Below, in pieces: positions 1 through 8,615 of a stretch of 54,112 bases of DNA (its first letter is position 1; each line of letters opens with the position of its first letter). The stretch covers positions 1-54,112 of the forward strand of contig JAEZCG010000023.1 of assembly GCA_023430065.1 (NCBI GenBank), read 5' to 3'. The translations under genes were made by a program, and so were the position numbers. The notes below the pieces were generated by a model, which saw nothing but the letters and a program-made list of their open reading frames with translations, ran no database searches and had not been told where the DNA came from. Origin of the DNA: Pseudomonadota bacterium. GTDB lineage: Bacteria > Pseudomonadota > Gammaproteobacteria > Burkholderiales > SHXO01.

Positions 1-2
1 CC

Positions 3-281
3 CCCCCCCCCCCGCCCGCCGCCGGCGGCCCCCACGAACCGCTGCAGTGCTTCGGCGATGTCTGGGAGTGGACCGCCAGCGCCTACCGGCCCTACCCCGG
101 ATATCGCCCCGCCGCGGGCGCGGTGGGCGAGTACAACGGCAAGTTCATGGTCAATCAGTTCGTCCTGCGGGGCGGCTCGTGTGCGACACCTGCCTCCCAT
201 GTGCGGGCGACTTACCGCAACTTCTTTCCTCCGCAGGCGCGCTGGCAGTTCAGCGGTATCCGCCTGGCGGCGGATGCGTGA
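3..281 (+). CDS. egtB: Ergothioneine biosynthesis protein EgtB, C-terminal fragment
   Basis: EgtB is the iron-dependent sulfoxide synthase that joins a thiol donor to trimethylhistidine in ergothioneine synthesis. Only the last 92 or so codons are present; the gene enters from the left edge and ends at TGA 279-281. The frame reads [19 protein letters not shown], then [20 protein letters not shown] and finally FSGIRLA, which are the hallmarks of the C-terminal FGE-sulfatase-type domain of EgtB rather than of generic formylglycine-generating enzymes. The first dozen bases are a pure C run, giving an implausible Pro string, so the extreme 5' end is unreliable. A partner egtD is not in the window and would be expected upstream. 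SenA (selenoneine synthase) is a close relative and cannot be fully excluded from this fragment. Confidence 0.85.
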   Translation, partial: PPPPPAAGGPHEPLQCFGDVWEWTASAYRPYPGYRPAAGAVGEYNGKFMVNQFVLRGGSCATPASHVRATYRNFFPPQARWQFSGIRLAADA

Positions 282-315
282 GGGTGTCGGTGCGCAGGGG
301 CGAAGCGACCGAGTC

Positions 316-912
316 CTAGGCGGCGCGGAATCCCGGAAGACGGCTGGCGGCCGGAGAACGCACGTGCACCAGCGCCAGATTGCGTGCCTGTGCGTAGTCG
401 CTGACCACCAAGGCGAACGGGATCTGAGCGCGCAGGAAGCCGGCCCAGGCGAACTCTGCGGCCACATCGATGGTCTGCTCGATGCCGCCGTAATCGCGCA
501 TGTCGCCCACGAGACTGCGATACGGGTCGTCCTTCAGTTCCGAGAGCGTGCGCGGGATGTTGGCAAAGGAGCGGCGCCGTCCATGCTCGTCCACGGGGAA
601 CACCCCCCCCGACCGTTCCATGCTGACCCAGAAGGCCGTGCGCGCCACGCGGGACATGTCGTGTTCCAGAGTCACGAAGCAGGTCTCCACGTGCTCGTCG
701 GCCAGCGCCCGGGCGATGTGGTGGTCGCCGATCAGGTAGACGGCCAGATCGGGCCCCAGCACGGCCGGCATCACATGCCAGGTCAGAAAGTCGCGCAGCT
801 GCCAATCCCGTGCCGCACGCAGTTGTCTGCGCCGGTGTTCGACGCGCGACAGGGGGACGGTCATCTGCGTCGGCCGCAACGCGGCTACTGCGGCAGTGAT
901 TTGACTTTTCAT
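316..912 (-). CDS. ParB-like nuclease-fold (ParBc_2) protein
   Basis: A 198-residue protein convergent with the egtB fragment; the two stop codons lie 35 bases apart. The N-terminal half contains RPTQMTV followed by basic residues, then LGPDLAVYLIGDHHIARAL, which matches the 'putative ParB-like nuclease' family (ParBc_2) in which the GDHH-type segment is the signature. The family is chromosomal and of unknown role; it is not the ParB of plasmid partition. The start at 912 gives MKSQIT and fits the family's usual N-terminus; no strong ribosome binding site is visible. No partner gene is adjacent, so the function stays open. Confidence 0.7.
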   Translation of the reverse strand: MKSQITAAVAALRPTQMTVPLSRVEHRRRQLRAARDWQLRDFLTWHVMPAVLGPDLAVYLIGDHHIARALADEHVETCFVTLEHDMSRVARTAFWVSMERSGGVFPVDEHGRRRSFANIPRTLSELKDDPYRSLVGDMRDYGGIEQTIDVAAEFAWAGFLRAQIPFALVVSDYAQARNLALVHVRSPAASRLPGFRAA

Positions 913-1081
913 CGCATACTGAGAGGCTGGCTGCCAGATTAGCATGCCTGTCCGGCCGTCCCTACGGCGTGTGCGGCATGCGGCGCCGGGGCGATCCCGC
1001 CTGCGTCGGCGTCCTCGACCCGGCCCGGTCGACGCCGTTGGCTGCCGAACTCGGCGCGGCGACCGATCCGGGCACGCGGTC

Positions 1082-1110
1082 AAGACAACTGCGCGCCGAG
1101 CCGATATAGT
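1082..1110 (+). promoter_or_regulatory. Possible sigma-70 promoter before the 92-residue membrane protein
   Basis: AAGACA (1082-1087) and TATAGT (1105-1110) are separated by 17 bases, a standard sigma-70 layout with a weak -35. It would start transcription about 45 bases before the ATG at 1161. Only the sequence pattern supports it. Confidence 0.3.
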
Positions 1111-1160
1111 CGCGCCCGCTCCATAACGAGCACACCTCGAACTCCCAGGCCCGTTGCGCC

Positions 1161-1439
1161 ATGCTTCCCACTGCTCCGTTCCGCTTCCCACTGGCGCGCT
1201 CGCGCGCCCTTCAGTGCCTGATCGTCACCATCCTGTATGCCCTGCTCGCCTGGTTTGCCCTGCACGCGCCGATCGCCGCCAACGCCCCGCTGGCTCATGC
1301 GCTCGGCGGTGCCGGGCAGGCGCGCGAGCTCGCCGTCGCCTTCGTGCGCGTGCTGGTCTGGCCGCTCGGCGCCATTCTCGCCGTGAATCTCGCCCGCGAT
1401 CTGCTCGAGGGGCTGCGCCGGCTGCGCGACGCCTCCTGA
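1161..1439 (+). CDS. Small predicted membrane protein (92 residues)
   Basis: I do not recognise a family. The protein has two hydrophobic stretches, around residues 19-40 (QCLIVTILYALLAWFALHA) and 58-78 (LAVAFVRVLVWPLGAILAV), so it is probably a two-pass inner membrane protein with a basic C-terminal tail. It sits between the ParB-like gene and the amine dehydrogenase cluster, on the cluster's strand but with a separate promoter-like sequence on each side. No clear Shine-Dalgarno sequence precedes the ATG. It could be a small accessory protein or a spurious frame in GC-rich DNA; coding is favoured by the membrane-like amino acid pattern. Confidence 0.45.
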   Translation: MLPTAPFRFPLARSRALQCLIVTILYALLAWFALHAPIAANAPLAHALGGAGQARELAVAFVRVLVWPLGAILAVNLARDLLEGLRRLRDAS

Positions 1440-1482
1440 GCGTGACGGCTGCCGCAAGCGGAGGCCCTGCAAGCGGAGGTCC

Positions 1483-1510
1483 TTGCGGCGCCCCGCCATG
1501 CCGATATACT
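1483..1510 (+). promoter_or_regulatory. Putative sigma-70 promoter of the amine dehydrogenase cluster
   Basis: TTGCGG (1483-1488) and TATACT (1505-1510) with a 16-base spacer lie 113 bases before the aauB start. A similar CCGATATA-G/C-T element occurs at 1101-1110. A near-direct repeat of GCAAGCGGAGG (1454-1464 and 1470-1480) lies just upstream and could be a regulator site, but this is only a pattern. Confidence 0.4.
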
Positions 1511-1622
1511 GCGTGGTGAAGCCGCATCCGGACGGCCTGCCGGCGCAGTGCGCCACCCGGCCGGCATCGGAGCGCGGTTCGGTTGCGCCCGCGGGCGCCG
1601 ACGGGACAGGGGAGGAAGTCGC

Positions 1623-2780
1623 ATGGGAGTGCATACGTTTGCAGGTTCCTGGCGTGCCGCGTTGACGGGTGCCGTCGCGCTGGCCGCGGTTGCGGCCGGC
1701 CCGGCCGCGGCGCAGTTCAAGCCCGACGAAGTGACCACGGCACCGCCCATCGCGGCAAAGAACCGCGCGTACGTGATGGATATCGCCATCAACCACATTT
1801 CCGATGGCAAGCTGCATGTCGTGGACGGCGACACGCTCGGCTACCTCGGTGTGATCGGTACCGGCTTCACCGGGCAGATCATCCTGTCCAAGGACAAAAA
1901 GGAGATCTACATCGCCACCGGGTACCTCTCCCGGGGTCAGCGCGGCGAACGTACCGACATCGTCGAGGTGTGGGACGCGGACACGCTCGAGTTCAAGTAC
2001 GAGATTCCGATTTCGGACAAGCGTGCGATGGCGTTGAACTACGAGGGACTGGTCGCGCTCTCGTCGGACGGGCGCTGGCTGTACGTGCAGAACTCCACGC
2101 CCGCCACGTCGGTCACCGTCGTCGACATGCGGGAACGCAAGATGGCCGGCGTGATCGACATGCCGGGCTGCTGGGCGATCTATCCGGCACATTCCCATCC
2201 GAACCGCTTCGCCTCCTTGTGTGGGGACGGCACCATCGCGACCGTGACCCTCGACGACAGCGGCAATGTGACGTCACGTGCCAACAGCGAGAAGCTGTTC
2301 GATGCCGATGCCGATGCCTGGTTCATGCAGGGCGAGCAGGACGGCGATCGGTACTACTTCGTGAGTTTCAAGGGCAACCTGTATGCCGTGGACGTGGCCG
2401 GCGACACCGCCACGCTCGAGGGCAGCTGGCCCCTGGTACGCAGCACCGCCGACGTGAAGAAGAACTGGCGACCCGGCGGCTACCAGGTGCTGGCCATCGC
2501 CAACGGCCGCCTCTACGTGCCGATGCACAGTGGCGGAGCCGAGGGTAGCCACAAGAATCCGGCCAACGAGATCTGGGTGTTCGATCTGCCCACCAAGAAG
2601 CGCGTGGCGCGCCTGCCCGGACACAACGCCGTTTCGGTGGAAGCCTCGTCGGACGGCACCAAGCTGTACGCGATGGACGTGCACAAGATGGAACTGGTCG
2701 TGTTCGATCGTCTCGGTGCCAAGCCGCGCGTGCGCTCCACGCAGGTGGGTGAAGTGGCCCTGCAGCTGGGCGCACACTGA
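1623..2780 (+). CDS. aauB: Aromatic amine dehydrogenase heavy (alpha) chain
   Basis: Large subunit of a periplasmic tryptophan tryptophylquinone (TTQ) amine dehydrogenase, which oxidises a primary amine to its aldehyde plus ammonia. The 385-residue product starts with a signal peptide ending near AGPAAAQ and continues as a seven-bladed beta-propeller of the usual family length. Segments such as DIVEVWDADTLEF, QNSTPATSV, PGCWAIYP and NEIWVFDLPTKKRVARLPG resemble the aromatic amine dehydrogenase heavy chain more than that of methylamine dehydrogenase. The ATG at 1623 is chosen because GGGGAGGAAG precedes it and it opens the signal peptide. The stop overlaps the next start by one base (TGATG). 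The true substrate cannot be read from the sequence. Confidence 0.88.
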   Translation: MGVHTFAGSWRAALTGAVALAAVAAGPAAAQFKPDEVTTAPPIAAKNRAYVMDIAINHISDGKLHVVDGDTLGYLGVIGTGFTGQIILSKDKKEIYIATGYLSRGQRGERTDIVEVWDADTLEFKYEIPISDKRAMALNYEGLVALSSDGRWLYVQNSTPATSVTVVDMRERKMAGVIDMPGCWAIYPAHSHPNRFASLCGDGTIATVTLDDSGNVTSRANSEKLFDADADAWFMQGEQDGDRYYFVSFKGNLYAVDVAGDTATLEGSWPLVRSTADVKKNWRPGGYQVLAIANGRLYVPMHSGGAEGSHKNPANEIWVFDLPTKKRVARLPGHNAVSVEASSDGTKLYAMDVHKMELVVFDRLGAKPRVRSTQVGEVALQLGAH

Positions 2781-3355
2781 TGGGGGCTGTGCCGCACGTC
2801 GCGGACCCGGTGGCGGTGGGCGCAGCGGTCGGGGCCCTGGCCCTGATCCTGTTCGCAGCCGCCTGGCACAAGTTGAGCGAACCGGATGGTTTCGCCGGCG
2901 CCCTGCACGCCTACGAGCTCCTGCCCGCACCGATGGTGCAGATCACCGCCCGGCTCCTGCCGGTGCTCGAGATCCTGCTCGGCGTGGCCATGCTCATCCC
3001 GGCATCGCGCTCGCCCGCCTTGCTCGTGACCGCCTTGCTCATGCTCGCGTACGCCTTCGCCATCGGCGTCAATCTCGTGCGTGGGCGCGCGCAGATCGAC
3101 TGCGGTTGCGGTGCAGACAGCCACCCGCTGTCCTGGGCGCTGGTGGCGCGCAACGTTGTCCTCGCCGCTACCGCGCTCGCCGTCGCCGGACCCACGCTGG
3201 AGCGCGGGTTCGTGTGGCTCGATGGCGTCACGCTCACGATGGGTGTCCTGGCTTTCTACGCCCTCTATCTCATGGCCGACGAGCTGATGCGCCAGTCCAG
3301 CCGGCTGGGGCAGCTGCGGCAGCGCCACGGGCATGGAGAGGGAGAGGCCGGGTGA
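2780..3355 (+). CDS. aauE: MauE/AauE-type membrane protein for TTQ enzyme maturation
   Basis: A 191-residue inner membrane protein of the MauE family, needed in methylamine-dehydrogenase systems for making or stabilising the cysteine-rich light chain. Several hydrophobic helices are visible (around residues 10-30, 52-70, 72-94, 113-133 and 140-160). The family-type cysteine motif IDCGCGADSHPLSW lies near residue 110. It overlaps aauB by one base and aauD by four bases (GTGA), so the three genes are translationally coupled. Its role next to the thioredoxin-like AauD fits disulfide formation in the periplasm; this is knowledge of the family, not something seen here. Confidence 0.88.
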   Translation: MGAVPHVADPVAVGAAVGALALILFAAAWHKLSEPDGFAGALHAYELLPAPMVQITARLLPVLEILLGVAMLIPASRSPALLVTALLMLAYAFAIGVNLVRGRAQIDCGCGADSHPLSWALVARNVVLAATALAVAGPTLERGFVWLDGVTLTMGVLAFYALYLMADELMRQSSRLGQLRQRHGHGEGEAG

Positions 3356-3963
3356 ACAGCCTGATGATCTCCAATGCCTTGCTGTGGGTGCTGATGCTCG
3401 CGGTGATCGTTGCGCTGTGGGCGCTTGCACGCCAGATCGGCGTGTTGTACGAGCGCATCGCTCCCATGGGTGCCCTGATCACCGATTCCGGTCCCAAGCT
3501 GGGCGAGGCAGCCCCCGAGTTCGAACTTCCCGCACTCAACGGCGCCATGGTGGCCATCGGCGGCGAGCGCGCGCGCAGCCAGCTGCTGTTCTTCCTGTCC
3601 CCGACCTGTCCGGTGTGCAAGAAGCTGCTGCCGGTGCTGAAGTCGGCCTCGATTGCCGAGCGCGACTGGCTGGACGTGGTCCTCGCGAGCGACGGCGAGG
3701 CGACCCAGCATCTGGCCTTCTACGGCGCTTCGAAGCTCACCGACTTTGCCTATGTGCTGTCTGCCGACTTGGGGATGACCTATCGGGTGAGCCGCCTGCC
3801 GTACGCGGTCCTCCTGGACGAACGCGGTATCATCCGCGCGAAGGGAATGATCAATACGCGCGAGCATCTGGAAAGTCTGTTCAACGCGAAAGAACTGGGC
3901 GTCGGCTCGGTGCAGGACTACCTGCGCGAGCGGATGTCCACCCAGCCGGGCGAGACTGCCTGA
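3352..3963 (+). CDS. aauD: MauD/AauD-type thioredoxin-like disulfide protein
   Basis: A 203-residue membrane-anchored thioredoxin-fold protein. Residues 7-28 form one membrane helix, and the active-site pair is C86-P-V-C89 within SPTCPVCKKLLPVL. MauD proteins are required to form the many disulfides of the TTQ light chain encoded next. The GTG at 3352 is used because it overlaps the aauE stop (GTGA) and gives the standard family start directly before the membrane helix. After its stop, 37 bases with a GGGGAGG ribosome binding site lead to aauA. Confidence 0.88.
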   Translation: MNSLMISNALLWVLMLAVIVALWALARQIGVLYERIAPMGALITDSGPKLGEAAPEFELPALNGAMVAIGGERARSQLLFFLSPTCPVCKKLLPVLKSASIAERDWLDVVLASDGEATQHLAFYGASKLTDFAYVLSADLGMTYRVSRLPYAVLLDERGIIRAKGMINTREHLESLFNAKELGVGSVQDYLRERMSTQPGETA

Positions 3964-4000
3964 GCCAACCGTCACTGCATCGGTAAGTGGGGAGGGAACC

Positions 4001-4516
4001 ATGAAGCGGATTCAAGAGTGGATCGACCGGTTCGCGGAACGGCGCGTGCGCGATGCAGCCCAGCGCTCCAGCCGCCGCAGTACGCTGGCCAGGCTGGGCA
4101 CGGTGATGGTCGGGGCGGCGGCCCTGCCCATGCTTCCGTTCGACCGGTCGGGTCGGGCGCAGGCAGCCTCTCCTGGGAGCGACGACGACACCACCTGCGA
4201 GTACTGGCGCAATTGCGCCCTCGACGGGTTTCTGTGCACGTGCTGCGGTGGCAGCGTCAACAGCTGTCCGCCCGGATCGGAGGTGTCCAAGGTCACCTGG
4301 GTCGGCACCTGCGCCAACCCGAAAGACGGCAAGAACTATCTGGTGTCGTACAACGACTGCTGCGGCAAGGTCGCGTGCGGGCGTTGCCTGTGCAACTTCA
4401 ACGAGCGCGAGCGCCCGGGTTACCGCATGGGCGTCCACAACGACATCAACTGGTGCATGGCCAATACGCAGACCATGTACCACTGCACGGTCTCGGCGAT
4501 CGTCGGACAGGCCTGA
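4001..4516 (+). CDS. aauA: Aromatic amine dehydrogenase light (beta) chain, TTQ subunit
   Basis: Small catalytic subunit (171 residues) carrying the TTQ cofactor made from two tryptophans. By alignment from memory with known light chains, the cofactor residues are W100 (KVTWVGTC) and W151 (NDINWCMAN), and the catalytic base is D119 (SYNDCCGK). All the clustered cysteines expected of the family are present from residue 66 on. The N-terminus has a twin-arginine signal (SRRSTLARLG, residues 24-33) before a hydrophobic stretch, so it is exported by Tat. GGGGAGGGAACC precedes the ATG. The segment CALDGFLCTCCGGS is very close to the aromatic-amine type. No mauG-like gene for cofactor synthesis is nearby. 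Confidence 0.92.
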   Translation: MKRIQEWIDRFAERRVRDAAQRSSRRSTLARLGTVMVGAAALPMLPFDRSGRAQAASPGSDDDTTCEYWRNCALDGFLCTCCGGSVNSCPPGSEVSKVTWVGTCANPKDGKNYLVSYNDCCGKVACGRCLCNFNERERPGYRMGVHNDINWCMANTQTMYHCTVSAIVGQA

Positions 4517-4576
4517 TCCGGCACATCGGCCCGGTCGGGACGCCGAGCCGCCCGGGCCGCCCCTCTGCCCGGGCCG

Positions 4577-5017
4577 ATGCGCGCCGTTCTCCTCCTCGCC
4601 CCCCTGCTCCTGCTCGCCGCCGAGCGCGGCTGGGCGGCGGGCACCTTCGAGGAGCAGGGCCATCTCGACTACGTCCTGCATTGCTCGGGTTGCCATAAGC
4701 CCGACGGGCGTGGCGTGGCGAGCGGCGGCATTCCTCCGGTTGCCGGACAGATCGGCTACTTCCTGAATCTCCCCGAGGGGCGTGCCTTTTTGATGCAGGT
4801 GTCGGGCTTGCTGAATGCAGGACTGACCGATGAACGCGCGGCCGGCGTGACCAACTGGATGATCCGGCGGTTCGCGGGGTCATCGCTGCCGGAGACGTTC
4901 GACCCGCTCACGGCGGACGAAGCGCGCCGCTACCGGCTGGCGCGGCCCGCCGACATCAATGCGACGCGCCGGGCCATCGCCGCGAAGCTGAACGCGGCCG
5001 GTTATCGGATCGAGTGA
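4577..5017 (+). CDS. Periplasmic monohaem cytochrome c of the amine dehydrogenase cluster
   Basis: A 146-residue protein with a signal peptide (about residues 1-21, ending GWAAG) and one haem c site, C36-S-G-C39-H40. It follows aauA by 60 bases on the same strand. It most likely takes electrons from the amine dehydrogenase directly or via a cupredoxin, or assists maturation; small haem proteins are known downstream of aauA in other bacteria. It has only one CXXCH, so it cannot replace the di-haem MauG. A short inverted repeat (ACCGGC 5017-5022 with GCCGGT 5032-5037) follows the stop and may end transcription, though it lacks a T run. Confidence 0.8.
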   Translation: MRAVLLLAPLLLLAAERGWAAGTFEEQGHLDYVLHCSGCHKPDGRGVASGGIPPVAGQIGYFLNLPEGRAFLMQVSGLLNAGLTDERAAGVTNWMIRRFAGSSLPETFDPLTADEARRYRLARPADINATRRAIAAKLNAAGYRIE

Positions 5018-5042
5018 CCGGCGCCGGACTTGCCGGTCCCGG

Positions 5043-7901
5043 TCAACCGCATGCCCCCACTGCACCGCATGAGGTGCAGAACTCGCAGCCGTCCTTCTTG
5101 ATGAGCGCGTAGTTGCCGCACTCCTTGCACTGCTTGCCCGCCAGATGCGCATAGGAGGTGGTCTCGGGTTCGCGGTCGGTTTCCGGGACTTCGAGCACGC
5201 CCATTTCCACGACGGGATAGCCGCGTTCATCCAGCACGCCGAGCATGGCGTACCGATGGATGATGAGACGTGCCACGTAGGCCACGGTGGAAGGGAAGTT
5301 CTGCTGGCGGGCCTCGCCGGGTACGCGCGCCATGAAATCGCCGAGCGGCTCGGCGTAGTTGAGTAGCTTGCGCAGCTTCATCCCGATCCATGCCGGGTCG
5401 ATCACGCGCATGTCGAGCGACAGCAGCTTGCACAGGCCGTCCAGGGCGCGCGGGAAGCGTCCCGCCATCCAGACCGAGTACGGCCGGCGCTGACCGCCGG
5501 GCAATACGAGTTCCTTCAAGATCAGCACGAAGTCGTCGCCGGAACTGGGGTTGTACACGTCCACGGTCCATGACAGCGTGCCGTCCGTGCCCGTCTTTGG
5601 TTCTTTCTTCGCGAACAGCGCGTTGAGCACCGGGGAGTGGCCGTCCTCGCCCGCCAGCGAGCCCAGTTCGTCGACGCGGAAGCGCACGATGCGCGCGAAC
5701 GCCGCGACCATGCTCGGCACCGGCGCTGCCTTACCGCTGGGTGGCATGGGGCAGTCGAATGCGTCGTCACCGATGGTGCGGGCGAGCATGTCGAGTTTCA
5801 TGCGCAGCCAGGCCTGATCCTGGGCACGCATGTCCATGGACAAGGTCTTCGCCACCGCGCCCAGGCCGCGAGGCTGTTCGTTGCCGTTGACCCACACCTC
5901 GAACGGGTGCGGACCGTTGTCCTCGACGTGCCCGACGAAGATCGCGAACGTGCCGAACGGCGACTCGACCATGTAGGTCCAGGACGGATTGCCGGCCGGC
6001 AGTTGCGGCCGGCCGGGCCAGCGCAGGCTGTACAGCGCCGGCGTCGGCGCCGCGTCGAGGCGCAGGCGTCGGTCGACCTCGCTGGTGTCGAGGTCGTTCG
6101 GCTGCTGGGCCTTCTGCGCGGCGGGCTCCACCGACAGTACGCTGCCCAGCACCTTGTTCGGCCGATAGGTGGTGATCCCCTTCAGACCCGCCCGCCACGC
6201 CTCCAGGTACAGATCCTTGAAATCCTCGTAGGGATAATCCTCGGGCACGTTCACCGTCTTGCTGATCGCCGAATCGATGAACGGCGCCACCGCCGCCACC
6301 ATGTGCATGTGGTCGAGCGCAGAGATCTGCAGGGCGGTGACGAAGGCGTCCGGCAGTTTGTCCATGTTCCCGCCCAGGTGACGGTACAGGCGCCAGGCGT
6401 GATCCTCGACGTCGTAGGTCTTGAAGCCGCCGTCGGGCATGCGCTTCTTGCGCTGGTAGGTCCAGGAGAACGGCGGTTCGATGCCGTTCGCGGCGTTGTC
6501 GGCGAAGGCGAGGGAAATGGTGCCGGTGGGTGCGATGGACAGCAGGTGGCTGTTGCGCAGTCCGTGGGCGCGAATCTGGTCCTTCAATGTCTGAGGCAGC
6601 CGCGACGCGAAGCGCGGAGGCGCCAGGTACTGTTCGGCGTCGAACAGCGGAAAAGCGCCCTTCTCGCGCGCAATCTCCACCGACGCGCAATAGGCTTCGT
6701 CGCGCATGTGCTGGGCGATGCGTGCAGCCATTTCGCGCGCGGCAGCGGTGTCGTAGCGCAGACCGAGCATGATGAGTGCATCGCCCAGTCCGGTGAAACC
6801 GAGGCCGACCCTGCGCTTGTTGCGCGCTTCCTCGGCCTGTCTCGGCAGCGGCCATACGGTGGCATCGAGCACGTTGTCCAGCATGCGGACGGCGGGGCGC
6901 ACCACCTTGCCGAAGGCCTCGAAATCGAAGCGCGCCTTGGGCGAGAATGCCTCGGATACGAAGGGCGCGAGGTTGATGCTCCCGAGGCAGCAGCAGCCGT
7001 ATGCCGGCAGCGGCTGCTCGCCGCAGGGATTGGTCGATTCGATGATCTCGCAGTAGGAGAGATTGTTGTCGGTGTTGGCGCGCTCGACGAAGAACACGCC
7101 GGGCTCGGCATGGTCGTAGGTCGCGTCCATGATCTGCTTCCACAATGCGCGCGCCTTGATGGTGCGATAGACCCATTTGCCGTCGGCACGTTGAAGCAAG
7201 GGTGGCTCACCGGGTGCGCCGGAGCCTGCCGGCGGCTGCGCGTGCACCAGTTCCCAGTCGCCGTCGCCCTCCACGGCAGTCATGAAGGCGTCGGTCACGG
7301 CCACGCTGACGTTGAAGTTCTTCAGGTCGCCCTGATCCTTGGCGTGGATGAAATCCTCGATGTCCGGATGGTCGCAACGCAGGATGCCCATCTGTGCGCC
7401 ACGCCGCGCCCCGGCGGATTCCACCGTCTCGCAGCTCTGGTCGAATACCCGCATGTACGACACCGGGCCGCTGGCGCTGCTGCGGGTGCCGCGTACCAGC
7501 GCGCCGCGCGGACGGATGGAAGAGAAGTCGTAGCCGACCCCGCCGCCGCGGCGCATGGTCTCCGCCGCCTCCATCAGGGCGACGTAGATGCCGGGCCGCC
7601 CGTTCACGGTCTCGGACACGGAATCCCCGACCGGCTGCACGAAACAGTTGATCAGCGTGGCCGCCAGTTGCGTGCCGGCGGCCGAGTTGATGCGGCCGCC
7701 CGGGATGAACCCGGCCTCCAGGGCTTCGAAGAAAACGGGTTCCCACTTGTCCGGATCATGCTCCATCGCCGCCAGCGCCCGGGCCACGCGCCGACGTACC
7801 TGTTCGACCGTCTGTTCTTCGTCCTTGGCGTACTTCTCCAGCAGAACGTCGATGCTGACCGGCTGGACCGGGAGGGACAGGACGCTATCGTCGAGTTTCA
7901 T
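5043..7901 (-). CDS. nrdJ: Adenosylcobalamin-dependent (class II) ribonucleotide reductase
   Basis: A 952-residue enzyme that reduces ribonucleotides to deoxyribonucleotides with adenosylcobalamin as radical source, so it works with or without oxygen. The catalytic core shows the redox cysteine C86 (LINCFVQP), the N291-P-C293-G-E295 active-site motif, and the cysteine-rich strand [10 protein letters not shown] just after it. The C-terminus ends with a zinc-ribbon-like [22 protein letters not shown], the usual reductant-interacting tail of large NrdJ proteins. Two related blocks near residues 640-700 and 770-840 (both with [12 protein letters not shown] or [18 protein letters not shown] segments) look like an internal duplication typical of this long subtype. 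It is convergent with the cytochrome gene and lies downstream of the cold-shock gene and its terminator. Confidence 0.93.
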   Translation of the reverse strand: MKLDDSVLSLPVQPVSIDVLLEKYAKDEEQTVEQVRRRVARALAAMEHDPDKWEPVFFEALEAGFIPGGRINSAAGTQLAATLINCFVQPVGDSVSETVNGRPGIYVALMEAAETMRRGGGVGYDFSSIRPRGALVRGTRSSASGPVSYMRVFDQSCETVESAGARRGAQMGILRCDHPDIEDFIHAKDQGDLKNFNVSVAVTDAFMTAVEGDGDWELVHAQPPAGSGAPGEPPLLQRADGKWVYRTIKARALWKQIMDATYDHAEPGVFFVERANTDNNLSYCEIIESTNPCGEQPLPAYGCCCLGSINLAPFVSEAFSPKARFDFEAFGKVVRPAVRMLDNVLDATVWPLPRQAEEARNKRRVGLGFTGLGDALIMLGLRYDTAAAREMAARIAQHMRDEAYCASVEIAREKGAFPLFDAEQYLAPPRFASRLPQTLKDQIRAHGLRNSHLLSIAPTGTISLAFADNAANGIEPPFSWTYQRKKRMPDGGFKTYDVEDHAWRLYRHLGGNMDKLPDAFVTALQISALDHMHMVAAVAPFIDSAISKTVNVPEDYPYEDFKDLYLEAWRAGLKGITTYRPNKVLGSVLSVEPAAQKAQQPNDLDTSEVDRRLRLDAAPTPALYSLRWPGRPQLPAGNPSWTYMVESPFGTFAIFVGHVEDNGPHPFEVWVNGNEQPRGLGAVAKTLSMDMRAQDQAWLRMKLDMLARTIGDDAFDCPMPPSGKAAPVPSMVAAFARIVRFRVDELGSLAGEDGHSPVLNALFAKKEPKTGTDGTLSWTVDVYNPSSGDDFVLILKELVLPGGQRRPYSVWMAGRFPRALDGLCKLLSLDMRVIDPAWIGMKLRKLLNYAEPLGDFMARVPGEARQQNFPSTVAYVARLIIHRYAMLGVLDERGYPVVEMGVLEVPETDREPETTSYAHLAGKQCKECGNYALIKKDGCEFCTSCGAVGACG

Positions 7902-7980
7902 TGTTCTCTTGGCGAACGCAGGAGAGGGGGGAAGGCGTATGGTAGCCGAGGCGATGCCGACCCGCCCCGAACGCCGGCGA

Positions 7981-8014
7981 AAAAAAACCCCGGAGCTGGA
8001 GCGCTCCGGGGTTT
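7981..8014 (-). terminator. Rho-independent terminator of the cold-shock gene
   Basis: A perfect 12-bp stem pairs 7985-7996 (AAACCCCGGAGC) with 8003-8014 (GCTCCGGGGTTT) around a 6-base loop. Read on the minus strand it runs into a T tract (7981-7987), 28 bases after the csp stop codon. This is a textbook intrinsic terminator. Confidence 0.9.
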
Positions 8015-8042
8015 GTGGTGCGATTCGGGTCTGCGGCTTCGC

Positions 8043-8246
8043 TTACTCGGGCCGGATGTTCGACGCCTGCTTGCCCTTCTGGCCTTGCGTGATGTCGAAG
8101 CTGACGCGCTGTCCTTCCTTCAGCGTCTTGAAGCCCTTGCCCTGGATGGCCGAGAAGTGCGCGAACACGTCCTCGCCGCCGCCCTCAGGGGTGATGAAAC
8201 CGAAACCCTTGGATTCGTTGAACCACTTCACAGTGCCAGTTGCCAT
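8043..8246 (-). CDS. cspA: Cold-shock protein, CspA family
   Basis: A 67-residue single-domain OB-fold protein that binds single-stranded RNA and DNA and melts RNA structure. Both RNA-binding motifs are intact: KGFGFITPE (RNP1) and DVFAHFSAI (RNP2), preceded by the family start [12 protein letters not shown]. The ATG at 8246 follows an AAGGA ribosome binding site; an in-frame upstream ATG at 8315 would add a non-family extension and is rejected. A promoter about 120 bases upstream implies a long leader, as in other csp genes, and a strong terminator follows. Paralogue naming (cspA, cspD and so on) is not decidable. Confidence 0.95.
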   Translation of the reverse strand: MATGTVKWFNESKGFGFITPEGGGEDVFAHFSAIQGKGFKTLKEGQRVSFDITQGQKGKQASNIRPE

Positions 8247-8365
8247 GTACAGTCCTTCAGGTGGAAAAAACGGGCCGTGCCCGCAAACTGATGCCTGATT
8301 GCACAAAGACTGCACGCGCCGTACCGGTGAGATGCATAACCTTGGTAATCAAACACGGAAGGTGG

Positions 8366-8395
8366 CTTATACCGGCTTTCCGCCCGCCCGTCCAA
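8366..8395 (-). promoter_or_regulatory. Putative promoter of the cold-shock gene with long 5' leader
   Basis: On the minus strand TTGGAC (8390-8395) and TATAAG (8366-8371) are 18 bases apart. Initiation near 8359 would give a leader of roughly 110 bases before the csp start. The rest of the 369-base gap to the D-lactate dehydrogenase gene (8247-8615) holds no recognisable gene. Confidence 0.5.
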
Positions 8396-8615
8396 TGCTT
8401 TCGGCGATGTCAAATTCCGCGTCGGAAGCGGCGTTTGGGAGGTCGCGCGGCCGGTTGAAACCATGTAGAAATCGCCAGCGCTGGAAAAATTCGCCGGACC
8501 CGCATCACCGCGCCAGGGGCCCGATGTCGGCCGGTTCTGCGACAATGTCGTTTTACCGGATTCGCCCTGGGTGAGCGGGGACGGACCGCCGAACGATCAG
8601 CCGGATGAGAGAACA

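Noticed and set aside
3..281. Selenoneine synthase SenA
   Set aside because: Only a C-terminal fragment is present; SenB and SenC are not here, so EgtB is the safer name.
316..912. Plasmid partition ParB
   Set aside because: The sequence fits ParBc_2, not the partition ParB; no parA or parS is present.
1623..5017. Calling the cluster methylamine dehydrogenase (mau)
   Set aside because: Heavy and light chain segments are closer to aromatic amine dehydrogenase; mauG, mauF and other mau genes are missing.
5637..8291. 884-codon open frame antisense to the ribonucleotide reductase
   Set aside because: Mirror frame in high-GC DNA; the nrdJ frame on the other strand is fully conserved in motif.
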